A DNA stretch of 64,000 bases, taken from NCBI GenBank assembly GCA_946811695.1, contig OX328123.1, positions 152,543,840 through 152,607,839 on the forward strand, given 5' to 3'. The notes under the pieces are model-generated. The model had not been told where the DNA came from. It saw only the letters and a list, made by a program, of their open reading frames with translations, and did no database searches. How positions within the stretch are numbered: position 1 is the stretch's first letter; each line of letters opens with the position of its first letter. This document shows, in pieces, positions 30,758 through 43,309 of the stretch. The DNA comes from Gonocerus acuteangulatus. Its lineage: Eukaryota; Arthropoda; Insecta; Hemiptera; Coreidae. The translations under genes were made by a program, and so were the position numbers.

Positions 30758-31856
30758 ATAAGTATTATAATGTAGATGTTAATAATGACAATATTTTAAT
30801 AGTAAAATAATATTAACGCCAATCATTCGATATAAATCACTTTTTAGAAACCTTACAAATTCTTATCATTATTCGTGGCTGCTAATATCATGAATAATGG
30901 TAATAACAACTCCGACGAATGTTGCTTTATGTTTTTATCCTTCCCTACGGTGCTCCCTATTTGTTTCCTAATAGACGGTTATCAGAGATTTAATATTTTC
31001 ACTCTAAACATGCCAACTTGACCACTGTGCAGCGTTTGAAGAGGTCGGGCTTGCCTTGGGAAGGTCGGGAAAAAGTATGTTATATGCACACGCTCTATAC
31101 ATGTAGAATAAATACTTTCTCTATGGAGTTGCTCTGTAGAGAGGAAATTGGGAACCGAGCTAAAATGAAGCTAAGTTTGTAAGTAAATTTGATACTCCGT
31201 TATAAAGAGAAACCACTTTCTGGATTTTCACTTAAACAAAGTTGGTTGGATGAAACAGAACACAATGAAACCCCGATCTCTATTAGACCAGCCCCAGTTA
31301 CTGAATTACACAAATACTCCATTACGCCATTGTTTACGTTGATGTTATGTGTAATTTTATGAGTGAGGTAATAGATGTTTATTAAAGAAATACTATTAAA
31401 TTTCAGGAAAATTATTTAGTTATGTTCAAAATATGTATTATGGTTCTTGAAATGTCTGCCCAGGCAATAACGTTTTCAGCATGAAACAATAACATTTGAC
31501 TTAGCCCATTCGAGGCGAAGATTTTTTCCAAATTTATTTTCTTCTTTATATTGTTAATTTTACTATGAAAACATGTTTACTATGGAAATCACCCAATTCG
31601 TAAGTGAATTCACACAAACATGATCATAAACTCGCTCCTCGGAATTAAAAAATTTAATTTTTATTTTTGACAGCGGATTGGGCCCGTGTTCAATGTAAGG
31701 TGAAATGAAAATACAGATAATTTTTAATTTTTTGATACAAAGCAAAACCAATGCTAAATATTGTATTCCTATATTTTACAAATTTCATTAGTCCAAGAAA
31801 AATCATATTTCGACGACTAGTTTGCTCAGAATAACTTATCATTGCTCATGACGGTT

Positions 31857-32540
31857 ATTGCACACACGGTGTACAGGCTGTCTTATAGCCTAGCAAATCT
31901 ATTGCACACACGTTGTGCAAGCTATCTTATAGCCTAGGAAATCTATTGCACACACGGTGTGCAAGCTATCTTATAGCCTAGGAAATCTATTGCACACACG
32001 GTGTACAGGCTGTCTTATAGCCTAGGAAATCTATTGCACACACGGTGTACAGGCTGTCTTATAGCCTAGCAAATCTATTGCACACACGGTGTGCAAGCTA
32101 TCTTATAGCCTAGGAAATCTATTGCACACACGGTGTACAGGCTGTCTTATAGCCTAGGAAATCTATTGCACACACGGTGTACAGGCTGTCTTATAGCCTA
32201 GCAAATCTATTGCACACACGGTGTGCAAGCTATCTTATAGCCTAGGAAATCTATTGCACACACGGTGTACAGGCTGTCTTATAGCCTAGGAAATCTATTG
32301 CACACACGGTGTACAGGCTGTCTTATAGCCTAGCAAATCTATTGCACACACGGTGTGCAAGCTAGCTTATAGCCTAGGAAATCTATTGCACACACGGTGT
32401 ACAGGCTGTCTTATAGCCTAGGAAATCTATTGCACACACGGTGTGCTAGCTGTCTTATAGCCTAGGAAATCTATTGCACACACGGTGTGCTAGCTGTCTT
32501 AGAGCCTAGGAAATCTATTGCACACACGGTGTGCAATCGG
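31857..32540. repeat. 44-bp minisatellite with trimeric higher-order pattern
   Basis: About 15.5 units of ATTGCACACACGGTGT plus CTTATAGCCTAGSAAATCT. Units alternate between TACAGGCTGTC and TGCAAGCTATC variants, and copies 4-12 follow a 3-unit (132-bp) order. Each unit contains the inverted pair GCACACACGGTGTGC. No ORF. Confidence 0.92.
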
Positions 32541-32892
32541 TCACGAATGGGATAAGAGATATTCAAAGACGGTAATGAGAAGGAGAAGATTGTCGTCATT
32601 GCGCCATAAAAACTACGAAAGTGTCACATCTTACAACATGATGTCACATTTTACAAACTGATGTTTCGACGAGTGTTTGAAACCTTCATTTGGACTTTAA
32701 GAAGAGGACGAACTCCAAATGGAAATAATGTTGCAACCGGCATCAAATTATGCAAATCTGGAGAAGAATGCTTCACAATAGAAAATAGAATTTCTGGAGC
32801 TTTGCATCCTGAATGTCATGCAAATCTGCGAAGAAATAGGCATACATAGATTCTGTCATTTTACAACGAATTATTACACACACATATGTATA
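32541..32892. other. no recognisable gene
   Basis: A 62-codon plus-strand ORF (32661-32849) has no recognisable motif. Otherwise nothing is seen. Confidence 0.4.
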
Positions 32893-33940
32893 TAAAAGGT
32901 CACAAAAATACTTCAAAACTTCATGTAAACCATTTTTTTATGTCAACTAGTTTCTGGCAAACTCTGGCCTCTCTTCACAGACAAAATGTTTCTGAAATTA
33001 TATTTTTTATTTATTTATTTATTTATGTAGTGCTTCATTTCATGGACAATAAGCACACTAAGGTAAGTCTCCCAAGAAACCAGGGAGAACGTGAAAATTG
33101 TATTATTTTACAATTAAAATAAGAGTAAAAATAAAATGATTAAAATAAATTTCAATTTTCAACTGTAATGAATAATAACTTATTCATGGAATAAAAATGT
33201 AGTTCAGTTACCTGTTACTAGTCTTTTCTTTAAAATTTAAAGATAAATTACAAACATTGAAGATAAATCACATAACAAAATATAATCTTTATATGCTGGA
33301 AAGAAGGGATTAAATTATATTTTTAAAAACATTACAATTTTGAATTCTTAAAATTTGCTTGGATTCTCCAATATCATCCATCACAAGCCCTTCTTTCCAG
33401 CATATAAAGATTATATTTTGTTATGTGATTTATCTTCAATGTTTGTAATTTATCTTTAAATTTTAAAGAAAAGACTAGTAAAACACATAAAAAGTATTGA
33501 CGATCAGAGCCAAATACAAACAAATCATAATCTTTATCAAATCATGCAACTAAGAATAAACATAATTTTAAATGCGACGAGGTAAAAATATTGGATATAG
33601 AAAATAAATAGTTGCAAAAGAAAAGTGAAAGAAAACTTATGTATTTTAGAAGATTCTAGAGCTATATATGCAACAAAAAAAAAAGACATTAATCATCATA
33701 GTGGATTATTTCATACTTTAATGCAAAATTAGTGGGGAAAATAAGGGATAGATATTGGAATGTGTGGATTCTGATGCAACATATATGAGATAATCCAAGC
33801 AAATTTTAAACATTCAAAATTGTAATATTTAAAAAAAAATAATTTCAGAAAATTTTGTCTGTGAAGAGAGGCCAAGTTTGCCAAAAACTACATAAATAAA
33901 ATGGTTTAAAAGAAATTTTGAAGCATTATTGTGACCTATA
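32893..33940. repeat. nested foldback element, about 1.05 kb
   Basis: Outer arms at about 32893-33010 and 33835-33940 share AGGTCAC, CAAACTCTGGCCTCTCTTCAC and TTTCTGAAATTAT in inverted order. Inner arms at 33227-33316 and 33385-33480 share AGATAAATTACAAACATTGA. The outermost bases are TATA on both sides. No coding capacity. Confidence 0.75.
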
Positions 33941-34010
33941 AGGCCTTTATTAAAAGAAGAGGAAAATATATGTGGAAGAGGTCAAGTTACGAGAATATAT
34001 ATATAAGAGG

Positions 34011-34400
34011 TGAGATTAGCTCAGTGGTAGAGCACTGGATTCAAATGCTGGAGGACCTGAGTTCAAATCCCGAGCAAGCACTTTTAGAAGATCTTAGAAT
34101 CTTAGAAGATAATTTTCTTCTAGTGTCTTCGTTCTTGGGTTGAAATCGTCCTCCCTGACCGTCCCTAGGCCAACCCAGCCTTTAATTAATTTATTAATGG
34201 GTACCTTTGTGCTAATTACCCTAGGAGTTAAAGCACCAAGGGGAAAACCAGGCGGCCGAAGGTTAGTACTGACCACACTAACTCCCCAGTGTGCCGTGTG
34301 GTCATGACTCAGATACCTATCTAGCCCTCAGGGTCTTCGTGGTCTGTTACGGGACTGATTTTATGTACACGTGTATACAGGGAGTCCCAGTCTTAAACCG
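34011..34400 (+). mobile_element. tRNA-derived SINE
   Basis: The head has an A box TAGCTCAGTGG (34017-34027), a B box GTTCAAATCC (34061-34070) and a good D arm. T and acceptor stems do not pair, so it is not a tRNA gene. A GC-richer body follows, with GGCGGCCGAAGG and a TGTGGTCATGACTC segment. The 3' boundary is approximate. Confidence 0.7.
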
Positions 34401-35290
34401 ACAGACTTCGTATATCGACGGGGAACCGAAAAACTAAGTCAAAAAGTCCTTTAGCGATTTCCTCGTTTTCGCTTCGTTTTGAGAAAAATGCAAAAAGCCG
34501 GGTTTTTGTGGACAAATGCCAATTTATTGCTTAAACGAAGCGTTGCACGAAAAAACACTCATACATAAGTTGTGGCTTATTAAATTATCTTTAAAATGAG
34601 ACAAAGTTTAGCGTCGTAGCTTGAATATTTTACAAGATATTCGTGTTTGAATAACCCATCGGATGGACATTTTGTTCATAAAAAAAAAGTGAACCGAGAT
34701 TATTTTTTCCAGTTCTTGCGTTCAATTATTATAGTTTTATTTTTTATGTTTGAACCAATGTTAAAAATTTCTTTAGTTTGAGTTTCCCATAGAAAATTTT
34801 TTTTGACGTTTTTGAAAATGAGTGGCTTTTATTTTATTTGTTTTTTCAATTTAAAATATCAAGTAGGTACAAATATTGTTCGGTATTTGTTCGTTATTTA
34901 TCGTCTCGCGTCTAATTGAGGCGTTCAATTTCGATTGGATACTAATTTGTACAGAAATTAGAATTTGTTTTACACAATTCTTCCGTCCAGGGAGAAGTGA
35001 GAATTTGTTAAAATAAGAAAAAAAAAAAAAGAAAAAAAAAGAAAAAAGTGAACCGAGATTATTTTTTCCAGTTTTTGCGTTCCAAATTCAAATTACAAAT
35101 TAATATCTAATCTAAATTGAACGCCTCAATTAGACGCGAGACGATAAATTAACGAACAATAATATTTGTATCTATCTGATATTTTAAATTTAAAAAATAA
35201 ATAATTAAAAAAAAAAAATAAAAGTGAATGAGTAAAAAGTGAAAGATTATTTTTTTTAGTTTTTTGACCAACTCCTAGTGTGCTGTATGG
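34381..35290. repeat. unclassified repeat with internal inverted segment
   Basis: Opens with TACAGGGAGTCCCAGTCTTA, a common repeat terminus. The segments at 34852-34952 and 35095-35190 are inverted copies (GTCTCGCGTCTAATTGAGGC). AAGTGAACCGAGATTATTTT occurs twice in direct order (34687, 35047). Confidence 0.6.
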
Positions 35291-35462
35291 TCAAGAGTAT
35301 GATATCTGTAGATAATATGCTCCTATGAGTCCTACAAAGAACCCCAGTAAAAGAAACGCTGCACAGTGAGCAAAAATCCATTTATAGGAGGAAAAAAAAT
35401 TGTTTGTGTTGTTCAATGTTTTTGAGGTCACTAAGCCAATATTTCTTAGTATAGCCAAGAAA

Positions 35463-35568
35463 CTAATGTTGTATTTACAAACCAATGTTGTATTTATTAT
35501 TTTTTCCTCTAATACATTAAGATTTACTTCAGTAAATTGCAATAAGCAACAATGACCCGTGCCTTATG

Positions 35569-35632
<64 letters not shown>

Positions 35633-35641
35633 AATGTTGTA
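35463..35641 (+). mobile_element. short poly(A) retroinsert with target duplication
   Basis: A roughly 100-bp sequence ending in an A run of about 55-60 bases, flanked by CTAATGTTGTA at 35463-35473 and 35631-35641. The hallmarks fit LINE-mediated retroposition. The source transcript is not recognised. Confidence 0.65.
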
Positions 35642-35739
35642 GGCGCACATAAATCTTGACATAAAGGATAAAAATTCGGAAATCATTTTGTAAATCTATG
35701 GAAAACTTAAGTAGTAATTTTGTGCATCTATTATATACA

Positions 35740-35747
<8 letters not shown>

Positions 35748-35810
<63 letters not shown>

Positions 35811-35822
35811 CATATATATACA
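35748..35822. repeat. (AT)n microsatellite
   Basis: About 75 bp of AT with few interruptions. Confidence 0.93.
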
Positions 35823-35994
35823 TACGAAAAAAAATAATACACCTAGGACAAAAAAAAGGCTATAATTCGAACAAAATTAAACTAACAGCGTAAAGAAAAA
35901 AATCCATATACTAATTTGTTTTTTAATAATTACATATATATCCTATTGTAAGATGATCTACTAAAAATGAATTATAATTTATGAATAATTATCC

Positions 35995-36150
35995 ATCAAT
36001 CATCGCCTGATTCAATACTGCTACATCCTTCAGCATTTTCTTCTGAAGAGTCAGTATCGTCATCCTCATTTCTAATGAGAGTTCTTCAAGTTGATCATCT
36101 AGTAAACTACACTTCAATAGGCTAATTACATCAACATCGGTTTGTTGGTT
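35995..36150 (-). pseudogene. relic of an acidic C-terminus, possibly transposase
   Basis: Minus-strand codons read N-E-D-D-D-T-D-S-S-E-E-N up to a stop, after a frameshift from an upstream open run (V-D-V-I-S-L-L). Acidic tails like this end many pogo-type transposases. No more of the gene is visible. Confidence 0.35.
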
Positions 36151-36207
36151 GTTCTCGCACACTGTTCCGAAAACTGGGGTCTATCGGGTCCGACGAAAGT
36201 AATAGCA

Positions 36208-36752
36208 TCAATAGCAGATCTTTGTTTGCGGCCTCTCTAGAAACTAATAGCATCAATAGCAGATCTTTGTTTGCGGCCTCTCTGAAACTAATAGCATCAA
36301 TAGCAGATCTTTGTTTGCGGCCTCTCTAGAAACTAATAGCATCAATAGCAGATCTTTGTTTGCGGCCTCTCTAGAAACTAATAGCATCAATAGCAGATCT
36401 TTGTTTGCGGCCTCTCTAGAAACTATTTTTTATTTAATTATTTATTAAAAGTTTCGCAGTTTTTAGCGATATACTCTATAACAATAAACGATGATTACAT
36501 GATTACAAAATAAATGATGATTTAACAATAAATGTTGTTTCTTAATAACAATATCTAGTTTCTCTAGAAACTAATAGCATCAATAGCAGATCTTTGTTTG
36601 CGGCCTCTCTAGAAACTAATAGCATCAATAGCAGATCTTTGTTTGCGGCCTCTCTAGAAACTAAGAGCATCAATAGCAGATCTTTGTTTGCGGCCTCTCT
36701 AGAAACTAAGAGCATCAATAGGAGATCTTTGTTTGCGGCCGCCCTAGAACAT
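36208..36752. repeat. 45-bp minisatellite in two blocks
   Basis: A unit of AATAGCATCAATAGCAGATC then TTTGTTTGCGGCCTCTCTAG and AAACT is repeated about five times at 36208-36425 and about 4.5 times at 36556-36752. The blocks are separated by AT-rich sequence. The length is a multiple of three, so both strands carry 15-residue repeat ORFs. I regard them as artefacts. 36771-38771 holds nothing I recognise. Confidence 0.88.
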
Positions 36753-38771
36753 TTTCTTGTATTATGCACTCTAAATTGACGGGAATATTTGTTACGGCCT
36801 AGAATCTGTTATCGATGTAGTCGGTAAAACTCTTTTCCGTGTGACCTGCACCTTGACTTAAGGGCTGTGGATGTCACCTGTGTCATAAAGTCAAACAAAC
36901 TCCTTCCTTTGAACCTTCCTTGGATAAGTCCTTAAAAAATTCAGCTCTCCGATGACATTCTCTCCACTTGCCGCTGATTGTTTTGGAATAATATTTGATG
37001 GCGACTTCAATTATTCTCATGTTTTTGAAATGTTACCTTCATCGTTATTTTCTAGTTCCAAAAAGTAGATTAAGAGACATTTATTCATATCTTTTGATCC
37101 ACATTTGAACCATTTGGATGCAAATTGTTTTCGTGAAATGGTGATTACGAAACCTGAAATCCACCACAAATTTATGTGAATATGAAAAATATATGCTTTG
37201 ACTGAAATAATGATGAAAGAATTAGCTCGGCACTCCTTGACCCTCTGCAAGTAATTCTACATTGAAATATAGAAATGTTCCATCTAATGATATGATTTTT
37301 TCTATGTAAAACTATACCCATGCAGCACCCCTAATAGTGAAATATTAATACTTATTTTCCTCTGTGGAATCCATTTCACATGAAATCAAGTATGCCAAAA
37401 GAATAGCACTGCAATGAACACTAAGAAAAATGTGTCCTCTCTTACAGTCCGATTAATAATCCGCTCTGTCGCCCGGTGACCATTCAAGAAAGTAAATATT
37501 TACATTTTCCGTTCTTCCAACTCATAATAATAATAAAGCCTGTTATTATGCTCTTAACTCAATTATAAATCAAATTTATATTACAATAAAAATTTTACAA
37601 TAAATAAATAAGTATGTGAAAGTAAGTTAACAATTTAGACATGCTTCTTTGAGTTCGAACACAGGCCTTCCATGAAGGAGTACAGGTCTAGACTTTCCCA
37701 GGTGACCAGCCTACTGGGAAGCCGAGGTTCCTATCTGGATCCACTTATCCTTTCTGCCATCTCTATCTCCCGCCTATCTCCACCATAGCGGACTAGCCAT
37801 CGCCCTGAAGAAGTCGCTCCAACTTTTAGTTGGTCTTCCTCGTCACCTCTTGTAACCATAGGGTGTCCAACTCATACTAGACAATATTTAGTCTATGCGA
37901 TTTACAAAATATTTTATATGAATTTTGTCCACCTACAAGGTGATTTTCGCCCACTGTGTGCTGGTTTAGATCGTTGAGACGAGATAGTCCACCTATGTGA
38001 TCGCGGACTTATTAGATGAGATAATTCGGTTTTAGTATGGAACACGGTTTAGCCTTCGTGGGAGAGAAACAAAAATGCGAACTCAAAGTTGCGCCAAAAC
38101 GGTAGTAGTCAAAATCATTCAACAGATAGAAAATGTTTCTGTTACTAGAAGACGTTTCAATTTATTTGAGTTATTTCAGCTAACGGGACGAACTTAAACT
38201 GCTCAGAGTTGTTTCAGATTATGTGATGTACTTTAGCTCATAGGTGTTCTCTTCCTGAAACAATGCATTGTCAAAATTAGGAATCTCTGGTATTCGAAAA
38301 TAACTTTTTTTCGAGCGACGCTGAATTCAATGATTTCAACGCAGTACTATTTCACAATTTTTGACGAACATTTTTTTCGAGTGGGCAAACTGAAATTGAA
38401 AAAAAAAAAACAACACCAAACAAACACCGAACAATGGTGGACTATTTGATGGATGCTTGTCAGTCATCAGCATGGAAGGAAGTAGGCGTCAGGGTGCGCT
38501 GGACAGCTGAGCTATATAACCAGCTGATGTATGTCCTATCCCTTCTAACAAACCCAGAACAATAGCGAGATTGAAGGCCCCCAATTCAATGCATCCTTCT
38601 CCCGATGAAAATACTATTCCGCTTCCTGTTTTATGACCTTCATAAATGCCATAATATAGATATATAATCCTCAGGCTGATATTGACAGCCCCGGTTAATC
38701 ATTTAATCACGCAATTTATGTATGAATTTCAGAGAACAATCGCATATTAAATGTAAAGAAAATTGAACATA

Positions 38772-40852
38772 CACGGAGAAAAAAAAAAACAGGCTGCTCG
38801 CATCTACTTTCAGGCTGCCCGCAGCCTGAAAACTGTGACTCATTGCCAGTATTTTTAAATAGGACATTTTAGTTTAAAATAGGATTCCACATATTTTAGC
38901 CTAAAATAGGATTCCACTAGTTAGAGTGCCCGCATTTTATAATAGAGTGCTGGAATGCTAATTCTGCATCCTATAGTAGATTTCTCACACCCAAAGCTAG
39001 CATCCAGCAATAGAGTGGTAGCACTCTACTTTCAAGTGCGTACCCCTAGACTTTAGATTGCTGGCACTCTGTTACTGGCTTCTAGCAGCCTACCCATATA
39101 GGCTGCGAGCATCCTGATGTTTGCTTCCTGTATCCTACCCCTATAGGCTGCTAGCATCCTATACGGATGGGTTACATTGATCCCATCCATATAGGATGCT
39201 AGCAGCCTACAGACAGATGACTTTATTATGTGGATAAAAAAGAACAAAGGTAAATTCAGAGTAATAATAATGAGACTTTATTTGGGTGTAATTTACATAT
39301 ACACTTCTTAACAAGTAGATATTTACAAGTAGGTATCAGGTATACACTTTTTAACAAATATAGATATTTACAAGTATTAGGTATTAGGTACAATGTACCT
39401 ATGAACAATATTGAACAAGTAGGTCTAGAAATAAAATATTTTTTTTGTTTTCATGACACTTATAGCCGCATTCATAAAGCCGAAGACAGTTGATTTCAGC
39501 ATCTGTTCAAACAGAAACAAAAATAAATTTTTATTTATAACAAAAGAAAAGTTGTTGTTGTTGTGTTTTATATAATTAAAAAGAAACATAAATAGGCATT
39601 TTTTCTAGTTTAAAATGTCGCAGTAAATTCAAAGCTGCCAGGGAATTACAAAATAAATATAAAATAAGGTTTTTTTTCTATGGATATGATCATAAATGAA
39701 GGAACTCTAGAAACAGAATGGAAACCAAAATAAAAGTCTACTAATATAATTTTGAACTAATATTCTAGCCGCATTCTAGGAACTTATAAAAAACGACTTC
39801 CATCAGTTCTCAGCTTACCAGGCTTATTGAACTCCATCTTCAGTTGGTTCTATACCTGCAGCTCCATGTTATATTAAGGGAATATATTCTTGAAAAACAA
39901 ACACAACTTTCTTCATTCTATTGTATATAACATATGTTTTTAAATTTAATAATAAAAACAAGAGCCTGTATGCCTGGATGCAGACTGTACCGCCAGAACA
40001 GAGTTCAGGCTCTTGTTTTTATTATTAAATTTAAAAACAGATGTTATATACAATAGAATGAAGAAAGTTGTGTTTGTTTTTCAAGAATATATTCCCTTAA
40101 TATAACATGGAGCTGCGGGTATAGAACCAACTGAAGATGGAGTTCAATAAGCCTGGTAAGCTGAAAACTGATGGAAGTCTTTTTTCCTTCATTTATGATC
40201 ATATCCATAGAAAAAAAAACCTTATTTTATATTTATTTTGTAATTCCCTGGCAGCTTTGAATTTACGGCGACATTTTAAACTAGAAAAAATGCCTATTTA
40301 TGTTTCTTTTTAATTATATAAAACACAACATCAACAACATGTCTTTTGTTATTAATAAAAATTTATTTTTGTTTCTGTTTGAACATATGCTGAAATCAAC
40401 TGTCTTCGGCTTTATGAATGCGGCTATAAGTGTCATGAAAACAAAGGAAATATTTTATTTCTAGACCTACTTGTTCAATATTGTTCATAAGTACATTGTA
40501 CCTAATACCTAATACTTGTAAATATCTATATTTGTTAAAAAGTGTATACCTCTTACCTACTTGTAAATATCTACTTGTTAAGAAGTGTATATTTAAATTA
40601 CACCCAAATAAAGTCTCATTATTATTACTCTGAATTTACCTTTGTTCTTTTTTATCCACATAATAAAGTCATTTCTCTGTAGGCTGCAAGCATTCCAGCA
40701 CCCTATTATAAAGTGCGGGCACTCTAACTAGTGGAATCCTATTTTAGGTTAAATATGTGGAATCCTATTTTAGACTAAAATGTCCTATTTCAAAATACTG
40801 GCACTGAGTCACAGTTTTCAGGCTGCCGGCAGGCTGTTTTTTTTTCTCAGTG
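38772..40852. mobile_element. 2.08-kb foldback element with TA duplication
   Basis: Ends CACGGAGAAAAAAAAAA and TTTTTTTTTCTCAGTG are inverted, flanked by TA at 38770-38771 and 40853-40854. Long arms pair from the ends towards a centre near 39990 (AAAACAAGAGCCTG facing CAGGCTCTTGTTTT). The left arm carries an extra 38960-39215 segment rich in AGGCTGCTAGCATCCTA units. Mariner-type ends, no coding capacity. Confidence 0.82.
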
Positions 40853-40914
40853 TAAGGGTATGCAAAATTTAAAAGCCGTATATTTAAATGATATTTTGAT
40901 TGATATTATCTAAT

Positions 40915-41592
40915 ACTAGCTGTGACCCTGCGCACAATGGGACCAAACGGCATTTCATGTTTCAAAAAAGGCTACAGCCTCTAAATCTTAACCAATTTCA
41001 ATGAACCTTTTTTTTAAAATGTCAGCTAATAAAATTTAAAACACCTTTGTCTCGCCAGATTTTTCCTTTTTGTTTCCAGTGTTTATTAAATTACGTGTGA
41101 ATAATTCTTTACCATTGAGCATAAAATAATATTTTATTTTTTATCTAACTTAATATCAGCACTGACTTGTTGAAATTAAACATTCAAATCCAGATTATAC
41201 TTGGGAAAAATAAAAAATTCCAAATCATTTAAAAATCTTATTATTTCAATTATTCTCATTGTTGAATAAGGATAAATTTACCTTTTGAAGATGTCAGTAT
41301 AATTTTTTCCAAGTCTTATCAGGATTTGAATGTTTAATTTCAACGATATAAGTGCTAATATTAAGTTAGATAAAAATTAAATATTATTTTATGCTCAATT
41401 TTAATAGTTCGTGAATTATTCACACTAAATTTAATAAACAGGAGAAACAAAAAACAAAAATCTGGCCAGACAAAGTTGTTCTAAATATTATCAGCTTTCA
41501 TTTAAAAAAACGTGCATTGGTTAAAAATTGGAGGCCGTAGCCTTCTTTGAAACACGAAATGTATTTTGGCCCCGCTGTGTGGCGTGGCATGC
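40915..41592. repeat. inverted repeat pair
   Basis: The segment 40950-41210 (GTTTCAAAAAAGGCTACAGC, CATTCAAATCC) is repeated in reverse at 41300-41580. It starts with CTAGCTGTGACCCTGCG, related to the R1 terminus. Confidence 0.7.
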
Positions 41593-41599
41593 TACACAT

Positions 41600-41903
41600 A
41601 CTTTCTGCATCTAGACAAGCTAAAGTCAATCGCAATTCTGTAACTGTTCGGGTTTACAGTTTCGAACCCGTGTGAGTCCTAGATGATTTTTACCTAGCCT
41701 ATAATACTCCCGTCATCAAGATCTACCTGTGTGCCAAGTTTGGTCGAAATCCGCCAAACGGTGTGAAGTTGTATAAGGAACAAACATACAGACAGACAGC
41801 TAATAGGCGATTTTGACCTAGCCTATGACCTACCTGTGTTCCAAGTTCGGTCAAACGGTGTGGATTTTTATAAGACACAAACAGAAAGACAGACAAACAC
41901 CTG

Positions 41904-41973
<70 letters not shown>

Positions 41974-41985
41974 TATAAATTAAAT
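41600..41985. repeat. dispersed repeat tail with (AT)n
   Basis: GTGTGCCAAGTTTGGTCGAA and CATACAGACAGACAG, then a second shortened copy, then an (AT)n run at 41907-41970. The pattern is a common arthropod repeat tail. Confidence 0.6.
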
Positions 41986-42077
41986 TTCATAGTTTTATTA
42001 TTTTAGTCTCCAAACACTCTCTGGATTTATGTATATATTTCATAGTGTTTGGAGACTAAAATAATAAAACTATGAAA
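41986..42077. repeat. 34-bp inverted repeat hairpin
   Basis: TTTCATAGTTTTATTATTTT opens the left arm, which ends CTCCAAACACT. The right arm repeats it in reverse, with a 25-bp spacer. 42078-43300 holds no gene apart from an (AT)n tract at 42601-42657. Confidence 0.8.
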
Positions 42078-42597
42078 TTAATTCCAAATTAAATTGCATT
42101 TTTATTTTAGTCCTTGGCCCATCTGTAAAATCTGCTGTTTTTGCATGATGACAAAGAGCACTCTGATTTTTGCGGGAATATCTTCAGAACAACTCCAGTA
42201 CAATAATGGAGCTACATGTACATCATAAAATTCCTGAAACATTTTTATTAAAAATTGAAAATATCGTGTTTTTTTTTGTAATTATTGCGCTCCGAAGGTT
42301 TTTCATATTAGAGGCCTTCTGTATGCCAAGACTTTTAATAACATTTTCTATAATGAAACGTTTGAAAATTAAAAAATGAAGCCATTCCTTCGGAATTTTA
42401 TATATATTTAGCACCTTCATATTCTAGAAAGAAAATGTTCGTTTCATATTTTTACAACCCAATATATTTTGCTTAAATTAGTTCGATAGTTTTTTCATAA
42501 TGAAATTGCAATTAAGGTACCAGGGAAAAAAATTAATATTTTTCAAATAAATTCAAAATCCAACTAAAATTCTTCACAAATTTAAAATTAAAAAGAT

Positions 42598-42660
<63 letters not shown>

Positions 42661-43309
42661 AAAAATGCTCTCTGTCACACTCTATCAGTTTTTTGTTGCT
42701 GACAAAGTTGAGATAGAAAACGGACAAGGCTCCAAGAGGTTCTAATCACAATATGATCGAGGTCAACGGATACCTATAATATTTTTATTTGAATAATTCC
42801 CTAAACAATATACACAATTTAATTGTAGTGATTCAAAATTTAGCACCGCACAGACAGCATGTACGTTTATAAGATCCTACTAAATGTGTATGGGGAGAAT
42901 TCAGGATTCTGATAAGGCTCGGAAGAAATGGGTTGTCCGGGCACTAAACAAGTGGAAAGAGCAAGATATCAACCCTAATAGGATGGTTTAAGGATTACCA
43001 AGAAATAATGCACCAACAGATAAGGGTGTCTAACAACCCCTATCACACCAATTTATTTTTTTCTATGTTCCAAGCGCTTTTTCTTAACCATCATGGTCCC
43101 GAAAAATATGTTGACTTTCGGAAAAAGTGGAAAATAAAAATGCTTCAGGGAACTTCAAGAATGTCGTTAAGTGTATGATGTTGGAATTTTTTATTTTATT
43201 CAAATAAGCTCAAGGGAGGGGGGGGGATACAGTTCTAAAATTTTGACTTCATTCTCAAGGACATTTAGTGATGAATCGGAAGGATATAAGACGTAGTATA
43301 TAAAGTGCA

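Noticed and set aside
31857..32540. CRISPR array
   Set aside because: Units are contiguous without unique spacers, in a eukaryotic repeat-rich context. It is a minisatellite.
34011..34083. Functional tRNA gene
   Set aside because: A and B boxes and the D arm fit, but acceptor and T stems do not pair and the sequence continues into a SINE body.
36542..36779. 15-residue repeat ORFs on both strands
   Set aside because: The minisatellite unit is 45 bp, so any open frame repeats. Both strands are open and no flanking gene is visible.
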